From: Roseiarcus sp963770275
Lineage (GTDB): Bacteria > Pseudomonadota > Alphaproteobacteria > Rhizobiales > Beijerinckiaceae
NCBI GenBank assembly: GCA_963770275.1
Contig: CAVYPD010000008.1
Coordinates: 59,844 to 123,843, forward strand
DNA length: 64,000 bases
Direction of reading: 5' to 3'
Positions 48,208 through 57,108 of this stretch are shown here, one piece after another. A program made the translations under genes and the position numbers. The first letter of the stretch is position 1; each line of letters begins with the position of its first letter. The notes below the pieces were generated by a model, which was given only the letters and a program-made list of their open reading frames with translations, searched no databases and was not told the origin of the DNA.

Positions 48208-48828
48208 ATGTCCAAGGTCCGAACCTCGTCCGCCGCCGTCGTCCTAGCGCTCGTCCTTGGCGTTACGCCCGCCTTCGCCCAAAACCCGCCGGTCGCATCG
48301 TCGCGCGCGACAATCCAAACGATCAGCGCCGACGGGTCGACCTTGGCCGTGCACACCCGCGCGGGCGAGGATCAGACCATCCATCTCAACCCGAAAACCC
48401 GGTTCGTTCTTGTCGTTCCCGCCGCACTCACCGACGTGAAGCCAGGGTCCTTCATTGGCGTCGCCGCTCTGCCAGGCGATGGAAATGAGCTCAAGGCCAT
48501 GGAAGTGCACATCTTTCCCGAAGCGATGCGGGGCACGGGCGAGGGCTTCCGTCCCTTCGATCTCGGGCCGAAAAGCTCGATGACCAACGGAAACATTTCC
48601 GCCCGCGTCGACGCGACGACCGGCCCCAAGCTCACCGTGACCTACAAAGGCGGCGAGCAGACCATCGTTGTCGACCCGAAGACGCCGATCGTCGGCTTCG
48701 AACCGGGCGCGCAGACCGATCTCAAGCCGGGCGCGGCGATTATCGCGCGAGGACCCAAGCAGGCGGACGGCTCGATCGAGGCCGGCTTTGTCCTGGTCGG
48801 CAAGGACGGACTTGTCCCGCCCATGTGA
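48208..48828 (+). CDS. Secreted two-repeat protein (DUF5666-like)
   Basis: A 206-residue exported protein with signal MSKVRTSSAAVVLALVLGVT and cleavage near AFA. It contains two related beta-rich units: residues about 30-100 (ATIQTISADGSTLAVHTRAG ... QTIHLNPKT ... LTDVKPG) and about 130-195 (ARVDATTGPKLTVTYKGGEQ ... VDPKTPIVGF ... TDLKPGAAI). No catalytic motif is visible. Start ATG 48208 follows CCCCGGAGATAC. The last 276 bp, 48553-48828, recur nearly identically at 50832-51107. Function unknown; similar proteins are often called hypothetical. Confidence 0.72.
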   Translation: MSKVRTSSAAVVLALVLGVTPAFAQNPPVASSRATIQTISADGSTLAVHTRAGEDQTIHLNPKTRFVLVVPAALTDVKPGSFIGVAALPGDGNELKAMEVHIFPEAMRGTGEGFRPFDLGPKSSMTNGNISARVDATTGPKLTVTYKGGEQTIVVDPKTPIVGFEPGAQTDLKPGAAIIARGPKQADGSIEAGFVLVGKDGLVPPM

Positions 48829-48880
48829 GACCTTCGATAGCTGTTCGGCATGCGTTCAGGCAAACATCGTCGCGACCGCG

Positions 48881-50667
48881 TCAGTTCCGCGGAGGACAAT
48901 GATCCGTGGTGTTCAGTGGCAACCCCAGTGCTTCGTCGATCAGCTTCTCCCGCGCGTCGAGTAAGCATTCGACGGTCGTCGAGATCGCCCACCGCTTGCC
49001 ATTTTTGCCGCCGGCGGAGAGCGATATCGCGTCACGCAAGTCAGACAATTGCTCGGACTCTTGCGTGAACGGCATAGGCGGATGATTGGTTAGATCACTT
49101 GGACCACTGACATCCCCTGCGCGCTTGTTGGGCCAAACCGCTTTCCCGCCAAGCCCGATTTTGTCGACCGAGCCGTCGCTGAACTGGTGGCATCCAGCGC
49201 AGGTTTGGGTGCGGATTCTGTCTATGACATTCAAAGGCGTGAGCATCGTGTTTCCGGGGACCGCGACGTTCAGCGCATTCTGAATATTTGTTACAAAGGC
49301 GTCGCTACGACCCAGCGGAACGGTGTTGCCTGGATCAAATGTCGCCATAATGTCGCCGATCGCGGGGTCGTTAGGAGCGCCTTTCTCGTCGCTCTCAAAG
49401 GTGTTGACGCCTTCGCCTGCCACCGAAAACCCAATCGAGTTGACGTCGTCGACACTGTTGGGATCGTGCGCAATGCCCAAAATTGTCTTCATCTGCGCCC
49501 GAATGGCCTGGCTGAGGGCCGCGATGCGTGTGTCAGTGTCGCCGGCGGCAAACAGATCCGGGCTTGGATTGGCCTTGACGGTGTCGGGAACGATCAGGAC
49601 CGTGCCGTTAAGTTTCACGGCTTTGAACTCCCGCAAAGTCCAGTCAAACGGCGCTGGAGGCGGCTTGGGCAGGTTAAGCATGAACTGGTTGGTTCGAATT
49701 CTGTCCTGACGTGAAGGAATAGTTGTCGATGTCCACGATCGGCCCGATTTGTTCTCCGCCGAGCAACTGACCGTTCATGTAAAAATCGTGCAGCTTGGCG
49801 CCCCGCTGTTCCGCCGTCATTTGCGGGTCGGAGAGGCTATGCCAGAAATTCAGGATAGGCAGGCAGCCGGTGGGCGTCGCATCCGTCTTCGCCTCTGGTC
49901 TCGGATCGGGGTTCGCGACACGCGCTTCGAAGATGATCAGGTTCCTGTTGCGAGGATCGACCTGCCCGGAGTTGCGCGCAAAGACGATGCGATATTCACC
50001 ACAATCGGGAAACGTCACCTTTCCATTGCCCGCATCGACAGCGCTGCTCAGAAGGTCGAAGCGATTGCTGAAGGCGATCGCGGAATAGGCGTTTGGATTG
50101 AAGTAGACTTCGTTGGTGAAAGGATCACTTGCCGCTTCCGTCGCCTCAAGTTCTTGGGCAGCGATAAGGGAAGCCGTTAAGGAGGGAATTCGCGGTCTGG
50201 TTCGCTACCCCCTGGGGCGGGTTGGGCGGGGAAGCGTCGTCACAGTGAGGACCGAGCCCCAGTCCCGGCCCCTGGCCTTGTGTGTCCCACCACTGGCTGA
50301 AGAGCACTTGCTTGGTCAGCTGCGTGTCTCCGCTCTGCTGAACCAACTGGTCCATAACCTCTGAAAACTTGATTGCCTTCGTCGTGTCGACATCAGACAC
50401 GAAAATCGAGAGATAGCGGTTGAGCGGCAGCGCGGGTTGAGAGGTCCCCAGTCCCAATCTCCGCAACGTCCTGACTTCGCCATGCTCCGGGTGAAACACG
50501 CGGTGCGTACTCAAGGCATTCAGCCGGAACTGATTAAGGATTGAATTCAGCGAAGGTGTTGCAATATCCGACTGAGCCGCGCTGGAGAGTGTCTGCGCAA
50601 TACAAGCGACAGCGCTCAACGTGAAGAATGATGTCAGAAAAAAACGAATAGCCCCTAGTCTCGTCAT
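48881..50667 (-). CDS. Exported c-type cytochrome-like protein, two frameshifts
   Basis: Corrected length about 595 residues. The signal peptide (MTRLGAIRFFLTSFFTLSAV, possible lipobox VAC) implies export. One haem-binding motif, TCAGCHQFSDG, lies near residue 465. Other recognisable stretches are NRFDLLSSAVDAGNGKVTFP, GEYRIVFARNSGQVDPRNRN and LREFKAVKLNGTVLIVPDTV. +1 shifts lie near 50178 and 49700. GC content is clearly lower than in the neighbours. The gene sits exactly between the two direct-repeat copies of the secreted-protein 3' end. I do not recognise a named family beyond the single CxxCH site; a mono-haem surface or periplasmic protein is likely. Confidence 0.72.
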
Positions 50668-50831
50668 GGCCTCCTCCCAGCCTGCCCATCTGTGCCTACT
50701 TATCCATATTTCCCCCTTTGTCTGTGACGCCCATCACACAAGCCTCCTAACCAAATTCAACGCGTTCTTAGTCCGCCAACCAGTCGCAACGCTTTGGCAG
50801 TACGAAAAGTCGCTCAAATTCCACCTCATTC

Positions 50832-51107
50832 CCCTTCGATCTCGGGCCGAAAGGCTCGATGACCAACGGAAACATTTCCGCCCGCGTCGACGCGACGACC
50901 GGCCCCAAGCTCACCGTGACCTACAAAGGCGGCGAGCAGACTATCGTTGTCGACCCGAAGACGCCGATCGTCGGCTTCGAGCCCGGCGCGCAGACGGATC
51001 TCAAGCCCGGCGCGGCGATTATCGCGCGAGGACCCAAGCAGGCGGACGGCTCGATCGAAGCGGGCTTTGTCCTGGTCGGCAAGGACGGGCTTGTCCCGCC
51101 CATGTGA
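50832..51107 (+). pseudogene. 3' fragment of a paralogue of the secreted two-repeat protein
   Basis: These 276 bp match 48553-48828 without gaps. I count nine differences, eight of which are synonymous third-position changes; the one amino acid change (Ser to Gly) is at the 5' end. The encoded segment runs from FDLGPKGSMTNGNISAR to GKDGLVPPM and the stop. There is no matching 5' half or signal peptide upstream. The pattern implies a once-complete tandem paralogue that diverged under selection on the protein and later lost its 5' part, or a sequence carried with the inserted cytochrome-like gene. A short product from ATG 50859 (82 residues) remains possible. Confidence 0.7.
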
Positions 51108-51201
51108 TCGGCCTCGGCCGAACGCGGCAAACGCGAGGGATTTGCTCGGATAAGCCGCCCGTGCTAGGCGGTGGACGATTCTTCTGCGGGACAATTCATT
51201 C

Positions 51202-53044
51202 ATGAGGGCGTCGTCGAGTCCAATTGAGGCCAAGCTGGATTCGAGCGAGCCTGACTCGTTATTTACCTTCGTCCTCGTCAAGCCGACGCACTATGACGAC
51301 GACGGCTACCCGATTCAGTGGTTCCGCTCGGCGCTGCCATCGAACACGCTTGCCTGCATGAACAGCCTGGCCGAGGACGCCAGCAAGCGCGAGGTTCTGG
51401 GCCCCGGGGTCAGGATCGAGGTCGACACCTACGACGAGACCAATCGCCGCGTGTTCCCGAGCCGGATCATCCGCGACCTCAAGCGCCGGGGTGGGCGGGC
51501 GCTGATCGGCATCGTCGGGGTGCAGTCGAACCAGTTTCCCCGCGCTGTGGATATCGCGCGTCAGTTTCGCGCGGCTGGCTATCAGGTCTGCCTCGGCGGC
51601 TTCCACGTCTCCGGCTGCCTCGCCATGCTGCCGGAACTTCCCTCGGAGATCGTCGAGGCGCAGGCGCTCGGCATTTCGATGTTCGCCGGCGAATCCGAGG
51701 AGCACCGACTGGATGAAGTGCTGCTCGACGCTTGGAACAGCACGCTAAAGCCGCTCTACAATTTCATGGATCAGCTGCCCTCGCTCGTTGGCGAGCCGGC
51801 GCCAATCCTGCCGCGCAAGCATGTCGAGCGCACGTCCGGGACCTATTCCAGCATCGATCTCGGTCGCGGCTGCCCCTATCAGTGCTCCTTCTGCACCATC
51901 ATCAACGTGCAGGGGCGCAAGAGCCGCTTTCGCTCGCCCGACGATCTCGAGCAGATCATCCGCGCCAATTACGCGCAGGGCATCGACCGGTTCTTCATCA
52001 CCGACGACAATTTCGCCCGCAACAGCGACTGGGAGATCCTGCTCGACCGGGTGATCGAGCTGAAGAAGGAAGGCATCCACGTCGGCTTCACCATCCAGGT
52101 CGACACCCTCTGCCACAAGATCAAGAACTTCATCGAGAAGGCGACCGCCGCTGGCGTCAAGCGCGTGTTCATCGGGCTTGAGAACATCAACCCCGAGAAC
52201 CTGATCACCGCCAAGAAGCGGCAGAACAAGATCACCGAATATCGGGTGATGCTGCAGAAATGGCGCTCGCACGGCGCCATCACTTTCGCCGGCTACATCC
52301 TCGGCTTCCCCGCCGACACGAAAGAGTTCGATCCTGCGCGACATCGAGATCATCAAGCGGGAACTGCCGCTCGACATTCTCGAGTTCTTCTTCCTCACGC
52401 CGTTGCCGGGCTCGGAGGATCACAAGAAGATGCTCGCCAAGGGCGTCTGGATGGACCCCGACATCAACAAATACGACCTCAACCACCGCGTTTCGCATCA
52501 TTCGAAGATGAGCGACCAGGAGTGGGAGGACGCATATCGCGCCGCATGGAATGCGTTTTACACGCTCGACCATATCGGCACGATTCTCAAGCGCGCCGCG
52601 GCGATCAAGAATGGTCGGCCGAAACAGATCCTGAGCACCATGCTCTGGTTCAAACTGATGATCGACCACGAGGGCGTGCACCCGCTCGAAGGCGGCGCCT
52701 TCCGCCTCAAGTACCGCCGCGACCGGCGCAGCAGCCTGCCGATTGAATCGCGCTTCATCTTCTATCCGCGCTACGGCTTCGAGATCCTCAGCAAGGCCTG
52801 GAAATACGGCAGCTTCTTCCTGAAAACGCGGAAAGTTCTCAAGGCTACGCTCGAGTCGCCGGACCGCTGGACCTACAGCGATCTCGCCATCGAGGCGCCC
52901 AAGTCGGACGAATTCGAACAGCTGTCGCTCTATCACGCCACCAGCGGCGGCGAAGCGGCGCTCGCCCGCAAGACGCTCGGCGACAACATTCGCGATTCCG
53001 CGCCCACCCCCGCCGTCGCGATATCCGCGACAGCGGCGGAATAA
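51202..53044 (+). CDS. B12-binding-domain radical SAM protein, one frameshift
   Basis: About 613 residues. The N-terminal part (residues 20-200) resembles a cobalamin-binding Rossmann domain: FVLVKPTHYDDDGYPIQWF, LIGIVGVQSNQFPRAVDIAR and QVCLGGFHVSG. The 4Fe-4S-binding CxxxCxxC is at Cys224, Cys228 and Cys231 (GRGCPYQCSFC), followed by the radical SAM barrel (FFITDDNFARN, FIGLENINPENL). One extra base near 52335 separates the C-terminal region (LPLDILEFFFLTPLPGSEDH). The substrate is unknown; B12-dependent radical SAM enzymes often methylate unreactive carbons or phosphorus, or build hopanoid or bacteriochlorophyll groups. Confidence 0.85.
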
Positions 53045-53054
53045 ACTCAAGGCC

Positions 53055-53342
53055 ATGGTCGAAGCGGCACAGGTCAGAGCTGCACGCGCCCTCATTGGCT
53101 GGTCGCAAGCGAAGCTGGCCGAGACGGCCGGCGTGCCTGTATCGACGATCAACGCGTTCGAGACCGGCGCGCCCGATGCCATCGCAAACGAAGCGGTCGA
53201 CAAAATCCGCATCGCGCTCGAGACCGCCGGCGCCGTCTTCATCCCCAAGGATGGCGGCGGAGGCATAGGGGTCCGGCTCCGCGAGGCCCTCGAGGGCGAA
53301 TATATCGGCTGGAACGACCTCAACGCGTCGAACGACGAGTGA
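53055..53342 (+). CDS. XRE-family helix-turn-helix regulator
   Basis: A 95-residue DNA-binding protein. The Cro/CI-type HTH is AQVRAARALIGWSQAKLAET and AGVPVSTINAFETG at residues 5-38, with the recognition helix around VSTINAFE. A short C-terminal segment, IRIALETAGAVFIPKDGGG, is typical of small stand-alone XRE proteins linked to toxin genes or metabolic operons. It lies 10 bp after the radical SAM gene in the same direction, so it may be its regulator. Confidence 0.85.
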   Translation: MVEAAQVRAARALIGWSQAKLAETAGVPVSTINAFETGAPDAIANEAVDKIRIALETAGAVFIPKDGGGGIGVRLREALEGEYIGWNDLNASNDE

Positions 53343-53408
53343 GGCGCGCGAGCGCTTAGCGAGCGCGATTGGTTCGCGCTCGCCGCCCCTCCCCGCGGCT
53401 CCGGCCGA

Positions 53409-54366
53409 TCAGGCGCTGAGCGAAGCGCCGAGCTTGTCGAGAAGGTCCCCAGTTCCGCGTTCGCGCGATCCCGCATCGTCGTAGCCGTCGAGGAACGCGC
53501 CCTGCTCGCAAATCTTGAGCTTCGTGCGTCCCGCGCCTGCAGGCTCGATCTCGAGCGTCGCGAGGGAAACGGAAATCTTCCGCTCGTCGAGATGCATCTC
53601 ATAGGTGTAGACGATTCGCTCTCGCGGAACGACGTCGTGGTAGATCGCGTCGAAGGTCGTCGTCACGCCGCCATCGAAACCGCCCCTTGACCCGCTCACG
53701 ACCACCGACCCGAACGTCCATCGAGCGTTCGATCAGCCGCCACCCTTCCGGTCCATAGAACCAGCGGTTCTTGGCGACTTCGTCGGACAGGGCCCTGTAA
53801 ACTTGCTCCGCCGTCGCATCGTAGGTGCGCTCGATGTGGAAGACATCGTGAACGACCGACCGGCCCCCGCCGCTCCCCTGGATACGCGCGATTTCCGCCT
53901 CGAGCTTGTCGAGCGTCTGGCGCCAGCCTTCGGGCGCGCCTTTGAGCATCGGCTCCGCCTGAGCGGGATCGGCGACCGTGTAGGTCTGCACCACTTCCAT
54001 CAGCGTGCCGTCATGGACGGCGCTGAGCTTGACCTGCGTAACGGCGCTGAACAGCGGACCGCCGCCGCACGGGTCGATTACGTGGTGGTCGATCGTCAGG
54101 CGCTCCGGCGCCACGACCTCGGTGAACGTTCCCTTGGTCCAATGCTCCAACCCTTCCGGCGAGCGCATGCAGACCTCGAACCGGCCGCCGACCCGCATCT
54201 CGACCGTCGCTTCTGGAACCGAATAGCCGTTCGGGCAGAACCATCGTTTGACGTGGTCGGCCGAGCTCCAGGCCTTGAACACTATTTCGCGCGGCGCCGA
54301 GAAGACGCGCGACACGCGTAACGGGGCCGGCTGAACCTTGCGGCTTGTCTTATCGATCGTGTTCAT
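53409..54366 (-). CDS. Tandem SRPBCC/AHSA1-domain protein, one frameshift
   Basis: About 318 residues made of two START-like AHSA1 domains. Domain 1 (about 15-165): LRVSRVFSAPREIVFKAWSS, WFCPNGYSVPEATVEMRVGG, HHVIDPCGGGPLF and PEGWRQTLDKLEAEI. Domain 2 (about 178-318): FHIERTYDATAEQVYRALSD, WFYGPEGWRLIERSMDVRVG and, after one extra base near 53690, TFDAIYHDVVPRERIVYTYE through LDKLGASLSA. Start 54366 overlaps the ArsR-type gene's 3' end, the usual coupling of these two families. The domains bind hydrophobic ligands; the target is unknown. A fusion of two copies is less common than single AHSA1 proteins. Confidence 0.88.
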
Positions 54367-54707
54367 CGCTCTTTCCTTCGCTTTCCAGAGTTTTGAGATA
54401 GTCGCCAAGTCGGTCGAGGCGGCGCTCCCACTCGAGACGCCGCTCTGTGATCCATCGCTCGGCTTCGGCGAAGCGCGGCCGGATTGATGCTGCAGGTCCG
54501 CACGCGTCCCGACTTTTGCGAAACGACAAGCCCCGAGGTTTCCAGCACCGCGAGATGCTGCATCACCGCCGGCAGCGACATGGCGAGCGGGCGCTTGAGC
54601 TCGCTGACCGACGCCGGCCTCTCCGCGAGCCGCTCGACAATCGCCCGGCGGGTCGGATCGGCGAGAGCCTGAAACGCCAGGTCGAGCGGGGTCTGATAGT
54701 TAAGCAT
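54350..54707 (-). CDS. ArsR-family transcriptional regulator, one frameshift
   Basis: About 118 residues with the winged helix of the ArsR type: FQALADPTRRAIVERLAERP, SVSELKRPLAMSLPAVMQHL and AVLETSGLVVSQKSGRVRT. No metal-site cysteines are visible, as in the group paired with AHSA1 proteins. One extra base near 54478 displaces the end, which then reads RWITERRLEWERRLDRLGDY and overlaps the SRPBCC start by 17 bp. ATG 54707 is preferred to a GTG at 54722; it lies inside the palindrome at 54695-54720, so the protein probably represses its own operon. Confidence 0.88.
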
Positions 54708-54720
54708 ATACTTAACTATC
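54695..54720. promoter_or_regulatory. Palindromic operator over the arsR-type start codon
   Basis: GATAGTTAAG at 54695-54704 and CTTAACTATC at 54711-54720 are perfect 10-bp arms around CATATA. The start codon of the ArsR-type gene (54705-54707) is in the spacer. Binding here would block both transcription start and ribosome access, a plausible autoregulatory site. Confidence 0.7.
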
Positions 54721-54979
54721 ACGGCGTGAATAGGAAAGCAAGTGCTTTAGTGTGAACCCGGACTGAATGCCCTTTCGCCCGGCTCCCACTGCATTCGAGA
54801 GAAAGTGCGCCCTAAAGGGCCCGCTGCGTTTCGGCTAAGCGAGGCGAGGTCAGGCCCGGACGACAATGTATTGCGGAAAATCAGAATCTAAGCTAAGCTT
54901 GCCCCATGACAAATCCTGCCTATTCGCATGCCAATCCCGGAGGATCTCGTCTCCCGACCGCTTTGACGCCACCAAAAGC

Positions 54980-55138
54980 GGCATGAAAATATTTTCGCGA
55001 TTTTCTCCGCGTAACCCATTGAAAAGTCTCGTTTCGGACGAGAGATTCCAAGGAAATCCAAGGAAATCCAACACGTTTTAGCTGGGGGTTTCGCAGCGAA
55101 AAGCCGACTAGCCAAGAAAACCCAAACGGATCGATCGA
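54980..55138 (-). repeat. Dispersed ~155 bp element, copy 2
   Basis: Read on the minus strand, this aligns with 3671-3830 from end to end: CGATCGATC, TTGGATTTCCTTGGATTTCC, TGGAATCTCTCGTCCGAAAC with GAGAC forming the hairpin CTCGT-CCGAA-ACGAG, CTTTTCAATGGGTTACGCGG, and AAAATATTTTC. The remainder of the 54723-55176 gap contains nothing else that I can support. Confidence 0.75.
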
Positions 55139-55176
55139 ACCGCCGTCGAGAAGGGGACGGCCATGTAAAGCTGCCG

Positions 55177-56757
55177 CTAGGAGAGGATCCGCGCGAAATA
55201 GGCATCGACCGCCGGAAGAGCCGACGACGTCACCCGGAGGCCAAGGTGGCCGTCGGGACGGACGACACACAGCGACGGCTCGTCACCGCCGAGCCGTGCG
55301 TGGGCTGCGCCCGTCGGGTCGATCAGCATATCCGCGGCAGACGTTGTCGCGTTCGCCTTCCGCGCGACGACGAAGGCTTTGACATGGGGGCCGAACCGGT
55401 CCGCGACCTGGCGCGCCATTTTCACGACCTCGTCTGAATCGGCGCTGCCCGCTTCGCCTGTCGTCGCGAACACAGTGTGTCCCGTGTGGGCAATCACTTC
55501 ATGCAGCCGAAGGGCGCCGCCCGATCCCGTCAGCGGGCCGGCGTCCCCGAGTCGGTACCCGATCGTCGTCATGGACTGAGAGATAGGTTCAGGCCCGATG
55601 GGTCCCAGGATCGGGCTCGCATCGTAGCCGAGGCCGAGCTCCAATTCGCCAAACGCCGCTTTGTATTGGCCCTCGGCCGTCGCCAAATTCAGCGCGGCCG
55701 CATCGATCGCCGCCGGATCGCCTTGCGCGGCGTTGGCCTCCGCGTCATCGCCCGACGCGCAGACGATTTTCGCAATCGCACGGCGCTCGACATCGTAGGA
55801 GTCGAGCAAGGCGTCCGGAGCCTTGCCGGTGGCGACCAGAGCGAGCTTCCATCCCAGATTGAACGCGTCTTGAATCCCGCCGTTCATCCCGTGCCCTTCG
55901 ATTGGGCTGCAGGCGTGCGCCGCGTCGCCGGCGAGCAACACGCGCCCCGAGCGGAACCGGGTGGCTACCCGGGAGTGGGTATGGAACAGTTGCGGCTCGT
56001 CGGAACTCGCGACCGTCGTGCCCGGGGCAAGCTTTTCCAGACAGTGTGCGATATGGATTTGGTGCGCGCTAACCGCCGGATCGGCGCGGAAGTACGCCCG
56101 CCAGATACCCCCGCCGATCGGAACCGGGATAAGCAGCGGATCGAACATGGCCGCGGCCAAGTCCGGCTCGTGCGGCCAGTTGGCGAAACGCAAGTCGGCC
56201 ACGCCCCATTGTCGATCGTAATCGTGTCCAGGAAACTCGATTCCAACGGCGTCGCGGACCTTGCTGTGAAATCCATCGGCGCCAACCAGCCAGCTCGGCT
56301 CCATAGTCCGTTCGACGCCATTCTCGCGGACTCGAACCCGGATTGCCTTGTCGTCGGCCTTGAGATCGATGAATTCGACCCCTCGTTTGACGCCGCCGCC
56401 CAACCGCTCGAGCTCTCTGGTCAGGATCTCCTCGGTGACGCCTTCCGACAGTCCCAGCATAAGCGGGAACGGCGTGTCGAGAACCTGAAACCGAAACGAC
56501 GCCTTCCGTGACCCGGCGCAATAGAAGTCCGTTCCGCGGATGGCCGTACCCCGGGCAAGAAACTCTGAAGAAAGCCCCAGCGCGGCGAGAATCTCGAGGG
56601 TCCGCGCCTTGACGACCGCCGCACGATCCCACACCTGCGGCTTGGGCCGCAGGTCGATCAGGACATGCGGCACGCCGCGGCGAGCAAGTTCAATTGCAAG
56701 CACAAGGCCCGTCGGACCAGCGCCAACAATGAGAATGGGCTCCACGGATTCCCCCAT
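55177..56757 (-). CDS. FAD-dependent aromatic-type monooxygenase
   Basis: A 526-residue class A flavoprotein hydroxylase of the PheA/TfdB/MhpA group. The FAD loop GAGPTGLVLAIELARRG is at residues 12-28, the GD motif with FAD ribityl contact is RVLLAGDAAHACSPIEGHGM, and LVGADGFHSKVRDAVG is the DG motif. The C-terminal thioredoxin-like domain of TfdB/PheA-type enzymes is present (FGPHVKAFVV ... PSLCVVRPDGHLGLRV). It uses NAD(P)H and oxygen to hydroxylate an aromatic ring or related substrate. No ring-cleavage genes are adjacent, so the substrate is open. Frame intact. Confidence 0.9.
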   Translation of the reverse strand: MGESVEPILIVGAGPTGLVLAIELARRGVPHVLIDLRPKPQVWDRAAVVKARTLEILAALGLSSEFLARGTAIRGTDFYCAGSRKASFRFQVLDTPFPLMLGLSEGVTEEILTRELERLGGGVKRGVEFIDLKADDKAIRVRVRENGVERTMEPSWLVGADGFHSKVRDAVGIEFPGHDYDRQWGVADLRFANWPHEPDLAAAMFDPLLIPVPIGGGIWRAYFRADPAVSAHQIHIAHCLEKLAPGTTVASSDEPQLFHTHSRVATRFRSGRVLLAGDAAHACSPIEGHGMNGGIQDAFNLGWKLALVATGKAPDALLDSYDVERRAIAKIVCASGDDAEANAAQGDPAAIDAAALNLATAEGQYKAAFGELELGLGYDASPILGPIGPEPISQSMTTIGYRLGDAGPLTGSGGALRLHEVIAHTGHTVFATTGEAGSADSDEVVKMARQVADRFGPHVKAFVVARKANATTSAADMLIDPTGAAHARLGGDEPSLCVVRPDGHLGLRVTSSALPAVDAYFARILS

Positions 56758-57108
56758 TTCGAGACTGCGCTTGTGGCTGCCTCGTCTTCAATTGAGCGCA
56801 GGCTGATAACGACTTACTCTAAATGGCGGGCCTGCAAATGACAAACAGCTGCAAAGCTCCGTTGAAATTAACGCCGCTCGCGTCGCTGATCACGCAGATT
56901 TGAGCGTGTCCTTCGCATGCCCCATCGCGATTCCGCCGGCTCCGCGACACCTTCCACCTCGACCAGGCGAACGCACGGCGACTATGACGCGTGGGCGACA
57001 GTAGCGCTTGGCCGCACTGGAAAGCCCTCGAGTAAACCACCAGTTGAGGATCTCCTGCTCGCGGCGCGATTGCGTCTGCCGGCAGCCTTGAGATCTGGAG
57101 CCGTATGA
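56758..57108. other. 350 bp divergent intergenic region
   Basis: Separates the divergent starts of the monooxygenase and yghU. An open frame at 56917-57108 has no recognisable content and ends on the yghU start, so I do not call a gene. The AT-richer part, 56800-56900, would be the best place for the two promoters, but I cannot assign -35/-10 boxes with confidence. Confidence 0.5.

Noticed and set aside
56917..57108. 63-codon frame ending on the yghU start
   Set aside because: Low-complexity Ser/Thr/Arg content, no homology, and it occupies the expected promoter region.
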